Shown one piece after another: positions 37,323-47,381 of a stretch of DNA of 64,000 nt (the first letter of the stretch is position 1; the number at the start of each line of letters is the position of its first letter). The notes under the pieces were generated by a model. It did no database searches and was not told the DNA's origin. It was given only the letters and a program-made list of their open reading frames with translations. Source of the stretch: an uncultured Bacteroidota bacterium. GTDB taxonomy: Bacteria > Bacteroidota > Bacteroidia > UKL13-3. A program made the position numbers and the translations under genes. Location of the stretch: NCBI GenBank assembly GCA_903850915.1, contig CAINMV010000014.1, forward strand, positions 62,001-126,000. The letters run 5' to 3'.

Positions 37323-39578
37323 ATGTCGCAAACTACATTAACAGAGGCCGCAGAGAAGGAAAAACAAGAGCTAATTAAGCGTTACCGAGTTCTTTTGCGA
37401 ACTGCCAATAAAAACAACCTGAGTAAGTCGGATCGGGATAAGATTTCAAAAGCATTTAATATCGCCGTTAATGCCCACAAGGATGTGCGACGCAAAAGTG
37501 GTGAGCCTTATATTTTTCATCCCTTGGCAGTTGCACAAATTGTGGCTGAAGATATTGGATTGGGTGCCACAAGTATTGCTTGTGCTTTAATGCACGATGT
37601 AGTGGAAGACACGGATGTTTCTCTGGATTATATTCAGCAAAATTTTGATGAGCAAACAGCGAAGATTATTGATGGATTAACAAAAATATCAAGTTTAGTG
37701 GATCAGCACGGCAGCATTCAGGCCGAGAATTTTAAGAAGATGCTACTAACGCTGAATGACGATATTAGGGTTATCTTAATTAAGTTGGCGGATAGATTGC
37801 ATAACATGCGTACACTCGAGAGCATGAGCTCGAATACGCAGCTTAAAATTTCAGCGGAGACGCAATATATTTTTGCTCCATTAGCGCATCGTTTGGGCTT
37901 ATACAATATTAAAACGGAGCTGGAAGATTTGGCATTACGCTATTTGCATCCTCTTGAATATCGAAATATTGCAGATAAATTACAAGCTACGAAAGCACAG
38001 CGTAGTCGTTACATCAATCAGTTTATAGCTCCACTCGAAAAGAAATTGGAAAGCGCGGGTATAAAATTTGAAATAAAGGGTAGAGCCAAATCCATCTCTT
38101 CTATCTATACGAAAATGGAGCAGAATGCAATGGCTTTCGAAGACTTGTACGATATTTTTGCTATTCGTATAATTTTAGACTCTCCAGCTGAAACAGAAAA
38201 AAATGACTGCTGGGCTGTTTATGGTGCCATTACAGAAATTTACACCCCAGTTCCCAATCGATTTAAAGATTGGATTTCAAATCCGAAAGAGAATGGCTAT
38301 GAGTCTATACATAACACGTTTGTAGGCCCTAATGGCCGTTATGTAGAGGTGCAAATTAGAAGCACTCGAATGGATGAAATTGCTGAAAAAGGATATGCAG
38401 CGCATTGGAAATACAAAGAAGGAAAGGAACTACCGGCTGAAAAGCAAAAGCAAGATATTAAGGATTCTTCTATTGATGAGTGGTTGAAAAAAGTTCGAGA
38501 TGGCCTCGAAGGTTCTAAGGGTACAGCATTAGAATTTCTGGAGGACTTTAGGCTAAATTTATATACAGAGGAAATTTTTGTTTTTACGCCTAAAGGCGAT
38601 TTGAAAAAGTTGCCCTTGGGTGCAACAGCGCTCGATTACGCCTTCGAAATTCATACGGATGTTGGTAGTAAATGCATAGGTGCAAAAATTAATGGCAAGA
38701 TGTTGCCTTTAAGTCATAAACTTAGAAGTGGTGATCGTGTTGAAATTATCACTTCGCAAACCCAAAGGCCGAACGAAGATTGGTTGCGTTTTGTAGTAAC
38801 AAGTAAAGCCCGACAGCGCGTTCGAGAGGCACTCAAGGAAGAGAAAAAAGTGGTGGCAGATATTGGCAAGGAGCTGCTTCAAAAAAAGTTTATATCGGCT
38901 GAAATCCCTTTCAATGCTAAGAAGTTAGATGAATTGGTGCTGTATTTCAAACTGCATAGTCCACTCGATTTATATTATGATATCGCCACTGGAAAAATTG
39001 CGAAAGAAAAAATCGATCTTAAAAAAATACAAGAAGATATTTTTAAACGCAAGGTAGAAAGTAAAAATTATGATGAGTCGAAACTTAAAATTCATCAAGA
39101 TTATAAACGAACTAAGGTTAACAATAAGGATACTATTATTTTAGGTGAAGATTTGGAACTGGATTACACATTTGCAAAATGTTGCACTCCAATTCCAGGC
39201 GATAATGTTTTTGGGTTTGTAACTATTGGTGAAGGAATTAAAATCCATCGTACCGATTGCCCAAACGCAACATCATTGTTTAGTCAGTATGGCTATCGTG
39301 TAATGAAGGCTCGTTGGGCATCAGAAGAGATAAAGATAGATTTTCTAGCAAGTATCTCAGTTTCAGGTATTGATAGTGTAGGCCTCGTTAGTAGTATCAC
39401 GCATGTAATTAGTAAAGAGCTGAAGGTGAATATGCAGTCGATTTCTTTTGAAAGTAAGGAGGGCGTTTTTGAAGGTAAAATAAACGTGTACATCACCGAC
39501 GTGAAACATCTTGAGGACCTAATGGCGAAGCTTAAGAGTGTCACAGGCCTGGATAACGTGAGGCGGATTAATGTATAA
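37323..39578 (+). CDS. Bifunctional (p)ppGpp synthetase/hydrolase (Rel/SpoT family)
   Basis: The protein has 751 residues with the long RSH layout. The HD hydrolase domain (about 50-200) includes ALMHDVVEDTD and LADRLHNMRT, both intact. The synthetase domain (about 235-370) includes GRAKSISSIYTKM, the NRFKDWIS motif (RFKD type as in bifunctional enzymes) and GYESIHNTFVG. A TGS domain follows (FVFTPKGDLKKLPLGATALDYAF, about 415), then a Cys-containing region (KCCTPIPGD) and an ACT domain at the end. It sets the alarmone level in starvation. Gene context is unremarkable. Confidence 0.96.
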   Translation: MSQTTLTEAAEKEKQELIKRYRVLLRTANKNNLSKSDRDKISKAFNIAVNAHKDVRRKSGEPYIFHPLAVAQIVAEDIGLGATSIACALMHDVVEDTDVSLDYIQQNFDEQTAKIIDGLTKISSLVDQHGSIQAENFKKMLLTLNDDIRVILIKLADRLHNMRTLESMSSNTQLKISAETQYIFAPLAHRLGLYNIKTELEDLALRYLHPLEYRNIADKLQATKAQRSRYINQFIAPLEKKLESAGIKFEIKGRAKSISSIYTKMEQNAMAFEDLYDIFAIRIILDSPAETEKNDCWAVYGAITEIYTPVPNRFKDWISNPKENGYESIHNTFVGPNGRYVEVQIRSTRMDEIAEKGYAAHWKYKEGKELPAEKQKQDIKDSSIDEWLKKVRDGLEGSKGTALEFLEDFRLNLYTEEIFVFTPKGDLKKLPLGATALDYAFEIHTDVGSKCIGAKINGKMLPLSHKLRSGDRVEIITSQTQRPNEDWLRFVVTSKARQRVREALKEEKKVVADIGKELLQKKFISAEIPFNAKKLDELVLYFKLHSPLDLYYDIATGKIAKEKIDLKKIQEDIFKRKVESKNYDESKLKIHQDYKRTKVNNKDTIILGEDLELDYTFAKCCTPIPGDNVFGFVTIGEGIKIHRTDCPNATSLFSQYGYRVMKARWASEEIKIDFLASISVSGIDSVGLVSSITHVISKELKVNMQSISFESKEGVFEGKINVYITDVKHLEDLMAKLKSVTGLDNVRRINV

Positions 39579-39618
39579 GCAATCTAAATACAGTTCAGTT
39601 TTTTACAGTCCCGAGTTA

Positions 39619-39648
39619 GTGATTTATTTTAATCACGGATTATTTTTT
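39619..39648 (+). terminator. Possible terminator after the rel gene
   Basis: GTGATT/AATCAC forms a 6-bp stem with a 6-base loop, followed after six bases by a T-run. It is weak but suitably placed 40 bases after the stop codon. Confidence 0.4.
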
Positions 39649-39683
39649 GCCTATGTGCTTTTTTTGGTTTCATTTGCATTACA

Positions 39684-42566
39684 ATGATAAAATTTTTACA
39701 TTCCATTTTATTTATTGCAGTGGTTTTTGCTTCGATGGGGCAGCCATTCGCTACACCCTCTGCCGAACGACTCAAAGAGGTAAAGCAACGAGAAGTTCTC
39801 GAAAAGCAATCTCTTATTAATGCCATTCAGTTTAAAAACATTGGACCACGTATTATGAGCGGACGTGTTGTCGATATAGCAGTAAATCCAAATAACACTA
39901 TTGAATTTTATGTTGCCTTTGCCAGTGGTGGATTATGGTACACCACCAATAATGGGCAATCGTTTGCTCCTCGGTTTGATGATCAACCTGTGATGACCAT
40001 TGGTGCTATCGCAGTGCGCTGGAGTAAGGATGGTAAACACGAAGTCTGGGTAGGAACAGGCGAGGTAAATTCTTCGCGTTCATCATACAGTGGCGTGGGT
40101 GTATTTAAAAGTGATGACGGTGGCAAGAAATGGACGCATCTTGGATTGGCAGAGAGTCATCATATTGGCAAAGTTATTTTACATCCTACGGATAAGAATA
40201 TTGCATATATCGCCGTATTGGGTCATCTCTATTCTGCCAATGCAGAACGTGGGGTGTATAAAACCACTGATGCTGGTAAATCTTGGAAGAAAGTTTTATT
40301 TATTGATGAAAATACGGGTTGTGTAAATCTTTCAATCGATCCAACAAACACCCAAATAGTGTATGCTAATATGTGGTATAGAACCCGCAGAGCCTGGAAT
40401 TTTGAAGAATGCGGAAGAACAAGTGGTATCTATAAAACAGTTGACGGTGGTGATACGTGGAGTAAAATTTCAAAAGTCGAGAATGGATTGCCCGATGGTG
40501 AAGGCTTTGGCAGGAGTGGAATAGCTGTCTTCCCTCAAAATTCAAATGTGTTGTATTGCGTTATCGACAATCAAAATCATCGCCCGAGTGATGAGTCTAA
40601 AAACTCGAGTGCCAGTGAAATTACTTCTGCAAAGATTTCAGGTGCATCAAGGGAAGAATTTTTGCAATTTGAAGATAAAGAAATCAATGCATATCTGCAA
40701 TCTAAAGAATTCCCAAAGCGTTATACAGCCTCGGTTATTAAAGATATGGTTCGTAAAAATAAAATAACGCCCCTCGATATTGTTACCTATACGGATGATG
40801 CCAATTCGTTGCTTTTTAATACTCCTATTATTGGTGCCGAAATTTATAAAAGTAATGATGGAGGGGCACATTGGACAAAACAAAACATGCGCTACCTGGA
40901 TTATGTTTTCAATACTTACGGCTATTATTTCGGGCAGGTCGTGGTATCGCCATCAAACGAAAATCAGCTTTTTACTTTTGGTGTTCCGTTGCTAAAAAGT
41001 ATTGATGCGGGTGCTTCATGGAAGAGTATTGATGGTGAGAATGTGCATGGCGATTATCATGTCTTATGGGTTGATGTTTTAAATCCATCGCATTTGATTT
41101 GTGGAAATGATGGCGGTGTAAATATTAGCTATGATGAAGGTGCACATTGGATAAAATGCAATAGCATTCCTGTTGCTCAATGCTATAGCGTTAATACTGA
41201 CAATGCGGAAAACTATAATGTTTATGCCGGTTTGCAGGATAATAATGTTTGGACTGGCCCTCACCAAGGCGATGAAGGTGTTGCATGGCATCAAGAAGGA
41301 GATTATAGCTTTAAACCTTTGATTGGTGGTGATGGTATGCAAGTGCAGGTTGATACGCGCGATAACAACACCATTTACACCGGATACCAATTTGGAAATT
41401 ATTTTAGAATTGACAAAAATAGTGGAGAAGCAAAAACACTTACAATTGAAGAAAATATTGGCGATGAAAAATTGCGGTGGAATTGGAATACACCAATTAT
41501 TATTTCTAAAAGTAGTCAGGATGTGCTGTATTGGGGAAGTAACAAATTGCATCGAAGTTTAAACAAAGGTGAAACATGGAAAACAATTAGCGGGGATCTT
41601 ACTTTTGGAAAGAAGGAAGGTGATATTGCTTATGGAACACTTACAAGCATTGATGAATCATTGCTTCAATTCGGTTTGTTGTATACTGGCAGCGACGATG
41701 GCAAAATAGCGGTTACAAAAAATGGTGGTTCTAGCTGGCAAGAAATTGGTGCTAATTTATGTCGTCAATTAAAGGTGCCTGAAAATCTTTGGGTTAGTCG
41801 TGTTATATCCTCTTCGTTTCACCTTGGTCGTGTTTACGTAACTCTTAATGGTTATCGTAACGACGACTTTAATGCGTATGTGTTTGAAAGTGACGACTTT
41901 GGCACAACCTGGAAATCGATTAGTGCAAATTTACCCAATGAGCCGGTGAATGTGTTGCGTGAGGATAATACCAACGAGAATGTTTTATATTTAGGCACAG
42001 ACTATGGAGTTTACGTATCATTAAATGCAGGTGCCTCTTGGATGCGATGGAATAAGGGTATGCCGAATGTTGCTGTATATGATTTGGTAATTCAGGAGCG
42101 CGAAAGGCAATTGGTGGTTGGCACTCATGGCCGAAGTATTTATATCGGTGACGTATCTTTAATACAACTTTTGGATGAAAGCACGCTCGCTTCCTCTTTG
42201 CAGCTTTTCACAGAAAAGAAATATAAATTACCTCGCGGTTTGGGTAAGAAGAATAATTCGTTTTTCGAGAAAACAGCGCCACAATTGGAAATTAATTATT
42301 ATTCAAAACAGAATGCACCCATTCAATTGAAAATTACAGATTCTAATGGTAATGTTTTATTCGAGAAGTTAGATACCGCAATCGCTGGCCTCAATGTTTT
42401 GGAGTATAATTACACGATAAGAAATCTGATACTTAATAAGAAAAATACAACGAAACTCGAAATGGCAGAGGATGGTAACTTTTACATCCAAAAAGGAGCG
42501 TATAAATTTTCAATTTTAAGCCAAGGTGTTAAAGTGGAAAAGGAAATAGAACTGACAGATAAGTAA
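39684..42566 (+). CDS. Sortilin/BNR-repeat beta-propeller protein, secreted
   Basis: The protein has 960 residues and a signal peptide ([19 protein letters not shown]). It contains many BNR/Asp-box units, for example [43 protein letters not shown] and [11 protein letters not shown], which build one or two beta-propellers like the sortilin (VPS10) N-terminal domain. A roughly 100-residue beta domain closes the protein. Annotation pipelines often call this family a glycosyl hydrolase, but no hydrolase active site is visible. It is probably an exported protein with a binding role. No sorting domain was seen at the end (KEIELTDK). Confidence 0.82.
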   Translation: MIKFLHSILFIAVVFASMGQPFATPSAERLKEVKQREVLEKQSLINAIQFKNIGPRIMSGRVVDIAVNPNNTIEFYVAFASGGLWYTTNNGQSFAPRFDDQPVMTIGAIAVRWSKDGKHEVWVGTGEVNSSRSSYSGVGVFKSDDGGKKWTHLGLAESHHIGKVILHPTDKNIAYIAVLGHLYSANAERGVYKTTDAGKSWKKVLFIDENTGCVNLSIDPTNTQIVYANMWYRTRRAWNFEECGRTSGIYKTVDGGDTWSKISKVENGLPDGEGFGRSGIAVFPQNSNVLYCVIDNQNHRPSDESKNSSASEITSAKISGASREEFLQFEDKEINAYLQSKEFPKRYTASVIKDMVRKNKITPLDIVTYTDDANSLLFNTPIIGAEIYKSNDGGAHWTKQNMRYLDYVFNTYGYYFGQVVVSPSNENQLFTFGVPLLKSIDAGASWKSIDGENVHGDYHVLWVDVLNPSHLICGNDGGVNISYDEGAHWIKCNSIPVAQCYSVNTDNAENYNVYAGLQDNNVWTGPHQGDEGVAWHQEGDYSFKPLIGGDGMQVQVDTRDNNTIYTGYQFGNYFRIDKNSGEAKTLTIEENIGDEKLRWNWNTPIIISKSSQDVLYWGSNKLHRSLNKGETWKTISGDLTFGKKEGDIAYGTLTSIDESLLQFGLLYTGSDDGKIAVTKNGGSSWQEIGANLCRQLKVPENLWVSRVISSSFHLGRVYVTLNGYRNDDFNAYVFESDDFGTTWKSISANLPNEPVNVLREDNTNENVLYLGTDYGVYVSLNAGASWMRWNKGMPNVAVYDLVIQERERQLVVGTHGRSIYIGDVSLIQLLDESTLASSLQLFTEKKYKLPRGLGKKNNSFFEKTAPQLEINYYSKQNAPIQLKITDSNGNVLFEKLDTAIAGLNVLEYNYTIRNLILNKKNTTKLEMAEDGNFYIQKGAYKFSILSQGVKVEKEIELTDK

Positions 42567-42613
42567 AACCTCTTATCTCTTTATTAAGATTAGCATAGTA
42601 GTACTTTATCTCT

Positions 42614-42621
42614 TATTTTTG
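42614..42621 (+). promoter_or_regulatory. -7 promoter box of glyA
   Basis: TATTTTTG matches fully. The extended track ORF starts (TTG) inside this box, so the later ATG 42637 is preferred. Confidence 0.6.
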
Positions 42622-42636
42622 CGCAAAGGAATAATC

Positions 42637-43914
42637 ATGCAAAGAGATACTACAATTTTTAATTTAATCGATCAAGAACTGAATCGCCAGCAGGAAGGGA
42701 TTGAGTTAATTGCTTCCGAGAATTTTGTTTCTAAGCAAGTGATGGAGGCTGTTGGGAGCAGTTTAACCAATAAATATGCGGAGGGTCTTCCCGGCAAGCG
42801 TTATTATGGTGGTTGCGAAGTGGTGGATCAAATTGAGCAACTTGCTATTGATAGGTTAAAACAATTGTTTGGTGCAGAATGGGCCAACGTGCAGCCACAC
42901 AGTGGCTCTCAGGCCAATGCCGCTGTAATGTTGGCATGCTTAAAGCCTGGCGATAAAATACTTGGATTCGATTTAAGTCATGGAGGCCATCTTACGCATG
43001 GCTCTGCCGTTAATTTCAGCGGACAGCTTTATGTGCCAAGCTTTTATGGTGTTGATGAAGAAACAGGAAGAATTGATTTTAATGCCATCGAAACGATTGC
43101 ATTACGTGAAAACCCCAAATTAATTATTTGTGGGGCTAGCAGTTATAGTCGTGATTGGGATTATAAAAAGCTTCGCGAAATCGCCGATAGCGTAGGAGCT
43201 TTGCTGCTTGCCGATATATCGCATCCGGCGGGTTTAATTGCTGCCGGATTGCTAAACAATCCACTCCCACATTGTCATTTTGTAACAAGTACTACGCATA
43301 AAACATTACGTGGACCAAGAGGTGGCGTGATAATGATGGGACAAGATTTTAAAAACCCGTGGGGCATAAAAACACCTAAAGGTGAAATAAAAATGATGAG
43401 TGCTGTTCTTGATGGCGCCGTCTTTCCGGGTACCCAAGGTGGTCCATTAGAACACGTTATCGCAGGTAAGGCTATTGCCTTTGGTGAAGCGTTATCGCCA
43501 GAATTTAAATCCTATATTTTGCAGGTTCGCGCTAATGCGCAAGCTTTGGCTCAAGCCATGGCGGCACGCGGTTATAAAGTAATTAGCGGGGGCACCGAAA
43601 ATCATCTAATGCTTATTGACCTTCGTACGAAGTTCCCTAATCTTCATGGAAAAGCAGCAGAGAATGCTTTAGTTAAGGCGCATATCACCATCAACAAAAA
43701 TATGGTTCCTTTTGATAGTCGCACTCCCTTTACCACTAGTGGAATTCGACTTGGCACGCCAGCCATAACTACTCGTGGAATGAAAGAGATAGATATGGAA
43801 GCCATAGCGGATCTTATCGATAGGGTATTGGCGCATGTGGATGACCAAACGGAATTGACAAATGTTAAAAATGATGTGCATACGCTAATGCAAAAATTTC
43901 CTCTCTACGCTTAG
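42637..43914 (+). CDS. glyA: Serine hydroxymethyltransferase
   Basis: The protein has 425 residues, the normal length. The PLP enzyme converts serine and tetrahydrofolate to glycine and methylene-tetrahydrofolate. Signatures are [17 protein letters not shown] near 20, [16 protein letters not shown] near 50, [10 protein letters not shown] near 90 and the Schiff-base segment [14 protein letters not shown] near 218-231, with the Lys near 223. It provides one-carbon units and so feeds PanB and nucleotide synthesis. The start was moved to ATG 42637 because of the -7 box. The next gene (TauE) is 70 bases downstream. Confidence 0.97.
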   Translation: MQRDTTIFNLIDQELNRQQEGIELIASENFVSKQVMEAVGSSLTNKYAEGLPGKRYYGGCEVVDQIEQLAIDRLKQLFGAEWANVQPHSGSQANAAVMLACLKPGDKILGFDLSHGGHLTHGSAVNFSGQLYVPSFYGVDEETGRIDFNAIETIALRENPKLIICGASSYSRDWDYKKLREIADSVGALLLADISHPAGLIAAGLLNNPLPHCHFVTSTTHKTLRGPRGGVIMMGQDFKNPWGIKTPKGEIKMMSAVLDGAVFPGTQGGPLEHVIAGKAIAFGEALSPEFKSYILQVRANAQALAQAMAARGYKVISGGTENHLMLIDLRTKFPNLHGKAAENALVKAHITINKNMVPFDSRTPFTTSGIRLGTPAITTRGMKEIDMEAIADLIDRVLAHVDDQTELTNVKNDVHTLMQKFPLYA

Positions 43915-43984
43915 CAATTAAAACAAGGGCGAAGATTTAGGAGGGGAATTTATAAGTCACGTTGCTTCAATATACCAAATCAAA

Positions 43985-44806
43985 ATGCTCGAAATAACAA
44001 CCATCATTCTTCTGTTTCTATCTGGATGCCTAGGTGGTTTCTTCGCTGGCTTATTGGGTATTGGTGGTGGCTTAATATTTATTCCGATGCTTACGTATTA
44101 CTGCCACGCCATTGGAGTTTCGGATGCGGATATCACAAAAACATTTTTAGCGAATTCTTTTTTTGCTATTGTATTTTCCGGTATTACAAGTAGCGTGAAA
44201 CAGTATTCAATGGGCCAGTTCTTTCCTAAGCAAGTGCTCATTACTTCGGCCTCAGCTATTGCTTTTTCACTATTCGTTTCTTGGCTTATTGGCATCGGCG
44301 ATTGGTATAATAAGGAACGGTTTACAGTGCTCTTTATACTAGTTTTAATAATGCTAAATATACGATTGTTTATCCATCGTAAGCAAGATACATCAACATC
44401 TATTCTCACCTTCTCTAACGATAAGTTTATTATAACCGGGCTCATTGCAGGTGTTTTTGCAGCCCTTTCAGGTTTGGGAGGAGGCTTTATCATGGTGATG
44501 CTTTTTGTACAATGGCTTAAAATTGATATTAAACAAGCCTCCGCTGTATCCACAGGAACCATTCCATTTATAGCAACCCCGCTCGTAATTTATTATATGA
44601 TTCATCAGCCAACTAATTTCCCAGAGGGTGTTTTTCATGTGGGTTATATCTTGGTGTATGCTATGTTGCCAGTTATAGCTGGTGTTATAGCATGCTCATC
44701 ACTCGGCGTGTATGTTGCGTCAAAGATGAGCCAGGTTAAAATAAAGTTAATTTTTATATTTTTTAGTATTCTGATTATTGCTAAAATGGTATTTGAAATA
44801 ATATAA
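43985..44806 (+). CDS. TauE/SafE family membrane exporter
   Basis: The protein has 273 residues and about eight membrane helices arranged in two similar halves. Each half begins with the family motif: GLLGIGGGLIFIPML at about residues 22-36 and ALSGLGGGFIMVMLF near 160-175. Members export organic anions such as sulfite or sulfoacetate; the substrate here is not known. It ends two bases before tsaB, so the two are translated from one message, although their jobs are not obviously linked. Confidence 0.9.
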   Translation: MLEITTIILLFLSGCLGGFFAGLLGIGGGLIFIPMLTYYCHAIGVSDADITKTFLANSFFAIVFSGITSSVKQYSMGQFFPKQVLITSASAIAFSLFVSWLIGIGDWYNKERFTVLFILVLIMLNIRLFIHRKQDTSTSILTFSNDKFIITGLIAGVFAALSGLGGGFIMVMLFVQWLKIDIKQASAVSTGTIPFIATPLVIYYMIHQPTNFPEGVFHVGYILVYAMLPVIAGVIACSSLGVYVASKMSQVKIKLIFIFFSILIIAKMVFEII

Positions 44807-44808
44807 TC

Positions 44809-45492
44809 ATGATTTTAAGTATTGAAACATCGACCTCGAATTGTTCGGTTGCCTTGCATAGTGCGGATGGAGTTTTATTCCAGCTCAAGGAGCTTAATGC
44901 CCAGAATATACATGCCTCGCAGCTCTTTGTTTTTATCGAACAGATAATGAAGGATAATTGCTTATCGTATGCTCAGCTTAGCGCTATTGCCGTTGGAAAA
45001 GGTCCTGGCTCGTATACCGGTTTAAGAATAGGGGTGAGTGCAGCAAAAGGGCTGTGTTATAGCCTCGATATCCCTTTGATAAGTATTAATACTTTACTTT
45101 CTATGGCGTATTCGGCTAAGCAATTAATATCCGATCCCGATGCCTTTATAATCCCGATGCTTGATGCAAGGCGAATGGAGGTATACAACGCCATTTATGA
45201 TATGCTCTTGAGTGAGATAAATGCAACTACCGCCACCATCGTTGATTCGTTAAGTTATGCTGCTTGGAATAGCCGCCCTTGTTACTTCTTGGGTGATGGC
45301 ATGCCCAAGTGCAAGGAGATATTAGCTGCGCAATCTAATGCTTATTTTATCGACAATATTATGCCATCTGCCTCTGCAATCGGTGCTTTAGCATCTCGAA
45401 AATTTCTTGCAAAGGAATTTGAAAATACAGCATATTTTGAGCCGTATTATCTTAAAGAATTTGTGAGTCAGAGTGCCTTTCATAAGAAGTAA
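44809..45492 (+). CDS. tsaB: tRNA threonylcarbamoyladenosine biosynthesis protein TsaB
   Basis: The protein has 227 residues. TsaB is the inactive partner of the kinase-like TsaD and is needed for the t6A modification of tRNAs reading ANN codons. The ASKHA start LSIETSTSNCSVAL, the central VGKGPGSYTGLRIGVSAAKGL (about 65-85) and the MLDARRMEVYNAIYD segment are typical. It lacks the TsaD metal-binding His pair, as expected. It lies 2 bases after the TauE gene. Confidence 0.95.
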   Translation: MILSIETSTSNCSVALHSADGVLFQLKELNAQNIHASQLFVFIEQIMKDNCLSYAQLSAIAVGKGPGSYTGLRIGVSAAKGLCYSLDIPLISINTLLSMAYSAKQLISDPDAFIIPMLDARRMEVYNAIYDMLLSEINATTATIVDSLSYAAWNSRPCYFLGDGMPKCKEILAAQSNAYFIDNIMPSASAIGALASRKFLAKEFENTAYFEPYYLKEFVSQSAFHKK

Positions 45493-45522
45493 CAAAAAAC
45501 AGATACTTTCGTAACATTTCGC

Positions 45523-46218
45523 ATGAGGAAATTTATTCTCTTTTTTATTTTGTCCGTTTCTGCTCAGATTATATTAGCACAGGGTATGATTCAAATAAAA
45601 GGTATTGTATATGATGCCGATAGTAATCAGATTTTAGATAGCGTAACAGTCATCGTAAAGCATACTTCTCGAATTTCACAAAACAAAATAGATGGGAGTT
45701 TTAGTGTTTTTGTTAACCCTTCCGACACCTTGATTTTCGGACTTTATGGCTATCGTGTAAAATACCTCTGCTTTAAAGACTCGAGCGCCAACAAAGATTA
45801 TAATAACATCCACGTAGGAATGGTTCATCTAAAAGAGGATGTAAGGGAGGTTGTTGTTACTCAGATTAGAAATCAAAAGGACGTGCGAAGAGATATGCAG
45901 AGCCTTGCCTACGAATATGCCTATGCCCAGCAACGTACGAACGCGGTGCAAAGTCCACTAACGGCAGCCTACAATGCCTATAGTCATAAGTCGCAAACGA
46001 AGCAGCTGTTGCAAGATTATGAGTTTCAGCTCGCCAAAAATAAACTTATCAAACAGTTGTTAGATATTTATAATAAACAAGGTATCATCGATTTGCCTAC
46101 CGATCAATACAAATTATTTATAGAAAATATCGATTTAGATTGGAGTTTTTTGATAGCAACCTCGGATTACGATTTAGCAGTTTTTGTTAAACAGAGGGCA
46201 CTTCTATGGAACAATTAA
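45523..46218 (+). CDS. Secreted protein with CarboxypepD_reg-like domain
   Basis: The precursor has 231 residues with a signal peptide (MRKFILFFILSVSAQIILAQ). Residues 22-105 form a CarboxypepD_reg-like beta-sandwich (QIKGIVYDADSNQILDSVTVIVKHT and DGSFSVFVNPSDTLIF), usual at the N-terminus of outer membrane or surface proteins in Bacteroidota. The rest is helical and polar, with a YEYAYAQQR stretch. Its last 32 bases overlap the convergent GT4 gene. Its exact function is unknown. Confidence 0.75.
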   Translation: MRKFILFFILSVSAQIILAQGMIQIKGIVYDADSNQILDSVTVIVKHTSRISQNKIDGSFSVFVNPSDTLIFGLYGYRVKYLCFKDSSANKDYNNIHVGMVHLKEDVREVVVTQIRNQKDVRRDMQSLAYEYAYAQQRTNAVQSPLTAAYNAYSHKSQTKQLLQDYEFQLAKNKLIKQLLDIYNKQGIIDLPTDQYKLFIENIDLDWSFLIATSDYDLAVFVKQRALLWNN

Positions 46219-47326
46219 TAATAGCCTTCCATACACAGTCCGCTGTTTTTTCCCAACTGAATTTTTTCGATTGATCAACACATTTTTGTAACAGTTGCTC
46301 TCGCAGTGCCGCATCAAAATACATGGAGGTAAAGGCTTGTTTTATTTCATTTACGTCGAACGGGTTAATCAGTAGTCCAGCATCGCCGGCAACTTCAGGC
46401 ATGGCGCTAATGTTGGAGGTTATTACCGGTGTTCCACATTGCATAGACTCTAAAATTGGGATTCCAAAACCTTCTAAATAAGGGATATATACAAGGGCTA
46501 TCGCAGAAGCCAGAACTTTCGTCAAATCTTCATCCGAAATCCTCCCCGTAAACAATACGTCGTCTTTAAATTTCATGGCTGCAAATGCCTCTTCAATGGA
46601 TTCTGTTTTCCAAGCCATTCTCCCTACGATAACAAGTTTACAGGAGTTAGGGTTTCCTTCTTTGAAGGCATCGAAGGCAAGAAGTAATCTTGCAATATTT
46701 TTGCGTGGTTGCAAGGCACCCACGTATACAAAGTAATCGTGACTCTCGCTAAATTTCATTCTCACAGCTGTTTTAAATTCCTCTCCGATAGGAGTAAAGT
46801 TACTCGATGCACCGTTATATACCACAGTAATTTTATCTGGTTGAATTTCATAACGTTCAACAATGTCTTTTTTTGAGAATTCAGACACGGTTAAAATATG
46901 TTTCGCTTTTCGGGCAAAGCGTGGGAAGAAAAATTTATAATATTGACGTGAAAAGAAATGCAAATCCTCTGGATTGTGTTCAAAGGATAGGTCGTGTATC
47001 ACTGCTATCTGTGGCACCTTACTGCGTAAACTCAGAAATCCGTCACAGCTAATGTAAAGGTCAGCTTTGTGTTTAATTAATGCACGATAAATGCTCCATT
47101 CAAAAAACCAAACAAACAAAAAAGCATGTCGGGCAGGAGGAAATAGTTTTACACCTTTTATATTAGAAGCAAAAAGGAATTCCGTATCGAAATCTCGGTC
47201 GAAAAAAAAGATAAACTCGTGTTCTGGATGTTTCTTTACAAGCACCATCAAAGTCTCTAAAGTGAAACGCCCTATGCCTTCAATTTTATTTTTAATTAGG
47301 AATCTTGTATTTACTGCAATCTTCAT
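46187..47326 (-). CDS. GT4-family glycosyltransferase
   Basis: The protein has 379 residues, GT-B fold. The start IAVNTRFLIKNKIEGIGRFTLE matches the mannosyltransferase-like GT4 group. The donor half has YVGALQPRKNIARLL near 210, RMAWKTESIEEAF, FTGRISDEDL and the nucleotide-sugar motif PYLEGFGIPILESMQCGTP near 285-303. It acts in the cytoplasm on a surface glycan. It is divergent from the flippase gene, with promoters whose -7 boxes touch. The 3' end overlaps the gene at 45523. Confidence 0.91.
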   Translation of the reverse strand: MKIAVNTRFLIKNKIEGIGRFTLETLMVLVKKHPEHEFIFFFDRDFDTEFLFASNIKGVKLFPPARHAFLFVWFFEWSIYRALIKHKADLYISCDGFLSLRSKVPQIAVIHDLSFEHNPEDLHFFSRQYYKFFFPRFARKAKHILTVSEFSKKDIVERYEIQPDKITVVYNGASSNFTPIGEEFKTAVRMKFSESHDYFVYVGALQPRKNIARLLLAFDAFKEGNPNSCKLVIVGRMAWKTESIEEAFAAMKFKDDVLFTGRISDEDLTKVLASAIALVYIPYLEGFGIPILESMQCGTPVITSNISAMPEVAGDAGLLINPFDVNEIKQAFTSMYFDAALREQLLQKCVDQSKKFSWEKTADCVWKAIINCSIEVPSV

Positions 47327-47338
47327 GCGGGTAAAGAA

Positions 47339-47354
47339 TATATTTGCAAAGTTA
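47339..47354. promoter_or_regulatory. Abutting divergent -7 boxes for GT4 and flippase genes
   Basis: TATATTTGCAAAGTTA joins a perfect plus-strand box (TATATTTG, 47339-47346) to a perfect minus-strand box (TAACTTTG, read from 47354 to 47347). The shared centre TTTGCAAA is palindromic. RNA polymerase could load in either direction but not in both at once. Confidence 0.6.
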
Positions 47355-47381
47355 CACGATTATCCAGTTATCGAAGTATCC

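Noticed and set aside
39684-42566. Glycosyl hydrolase annotation for the BNR-repeat protein
   Set aside because: Asp-box repeats alone define a beta-propeller; no catalytic residues of sialidases or other hydrolases are visible.
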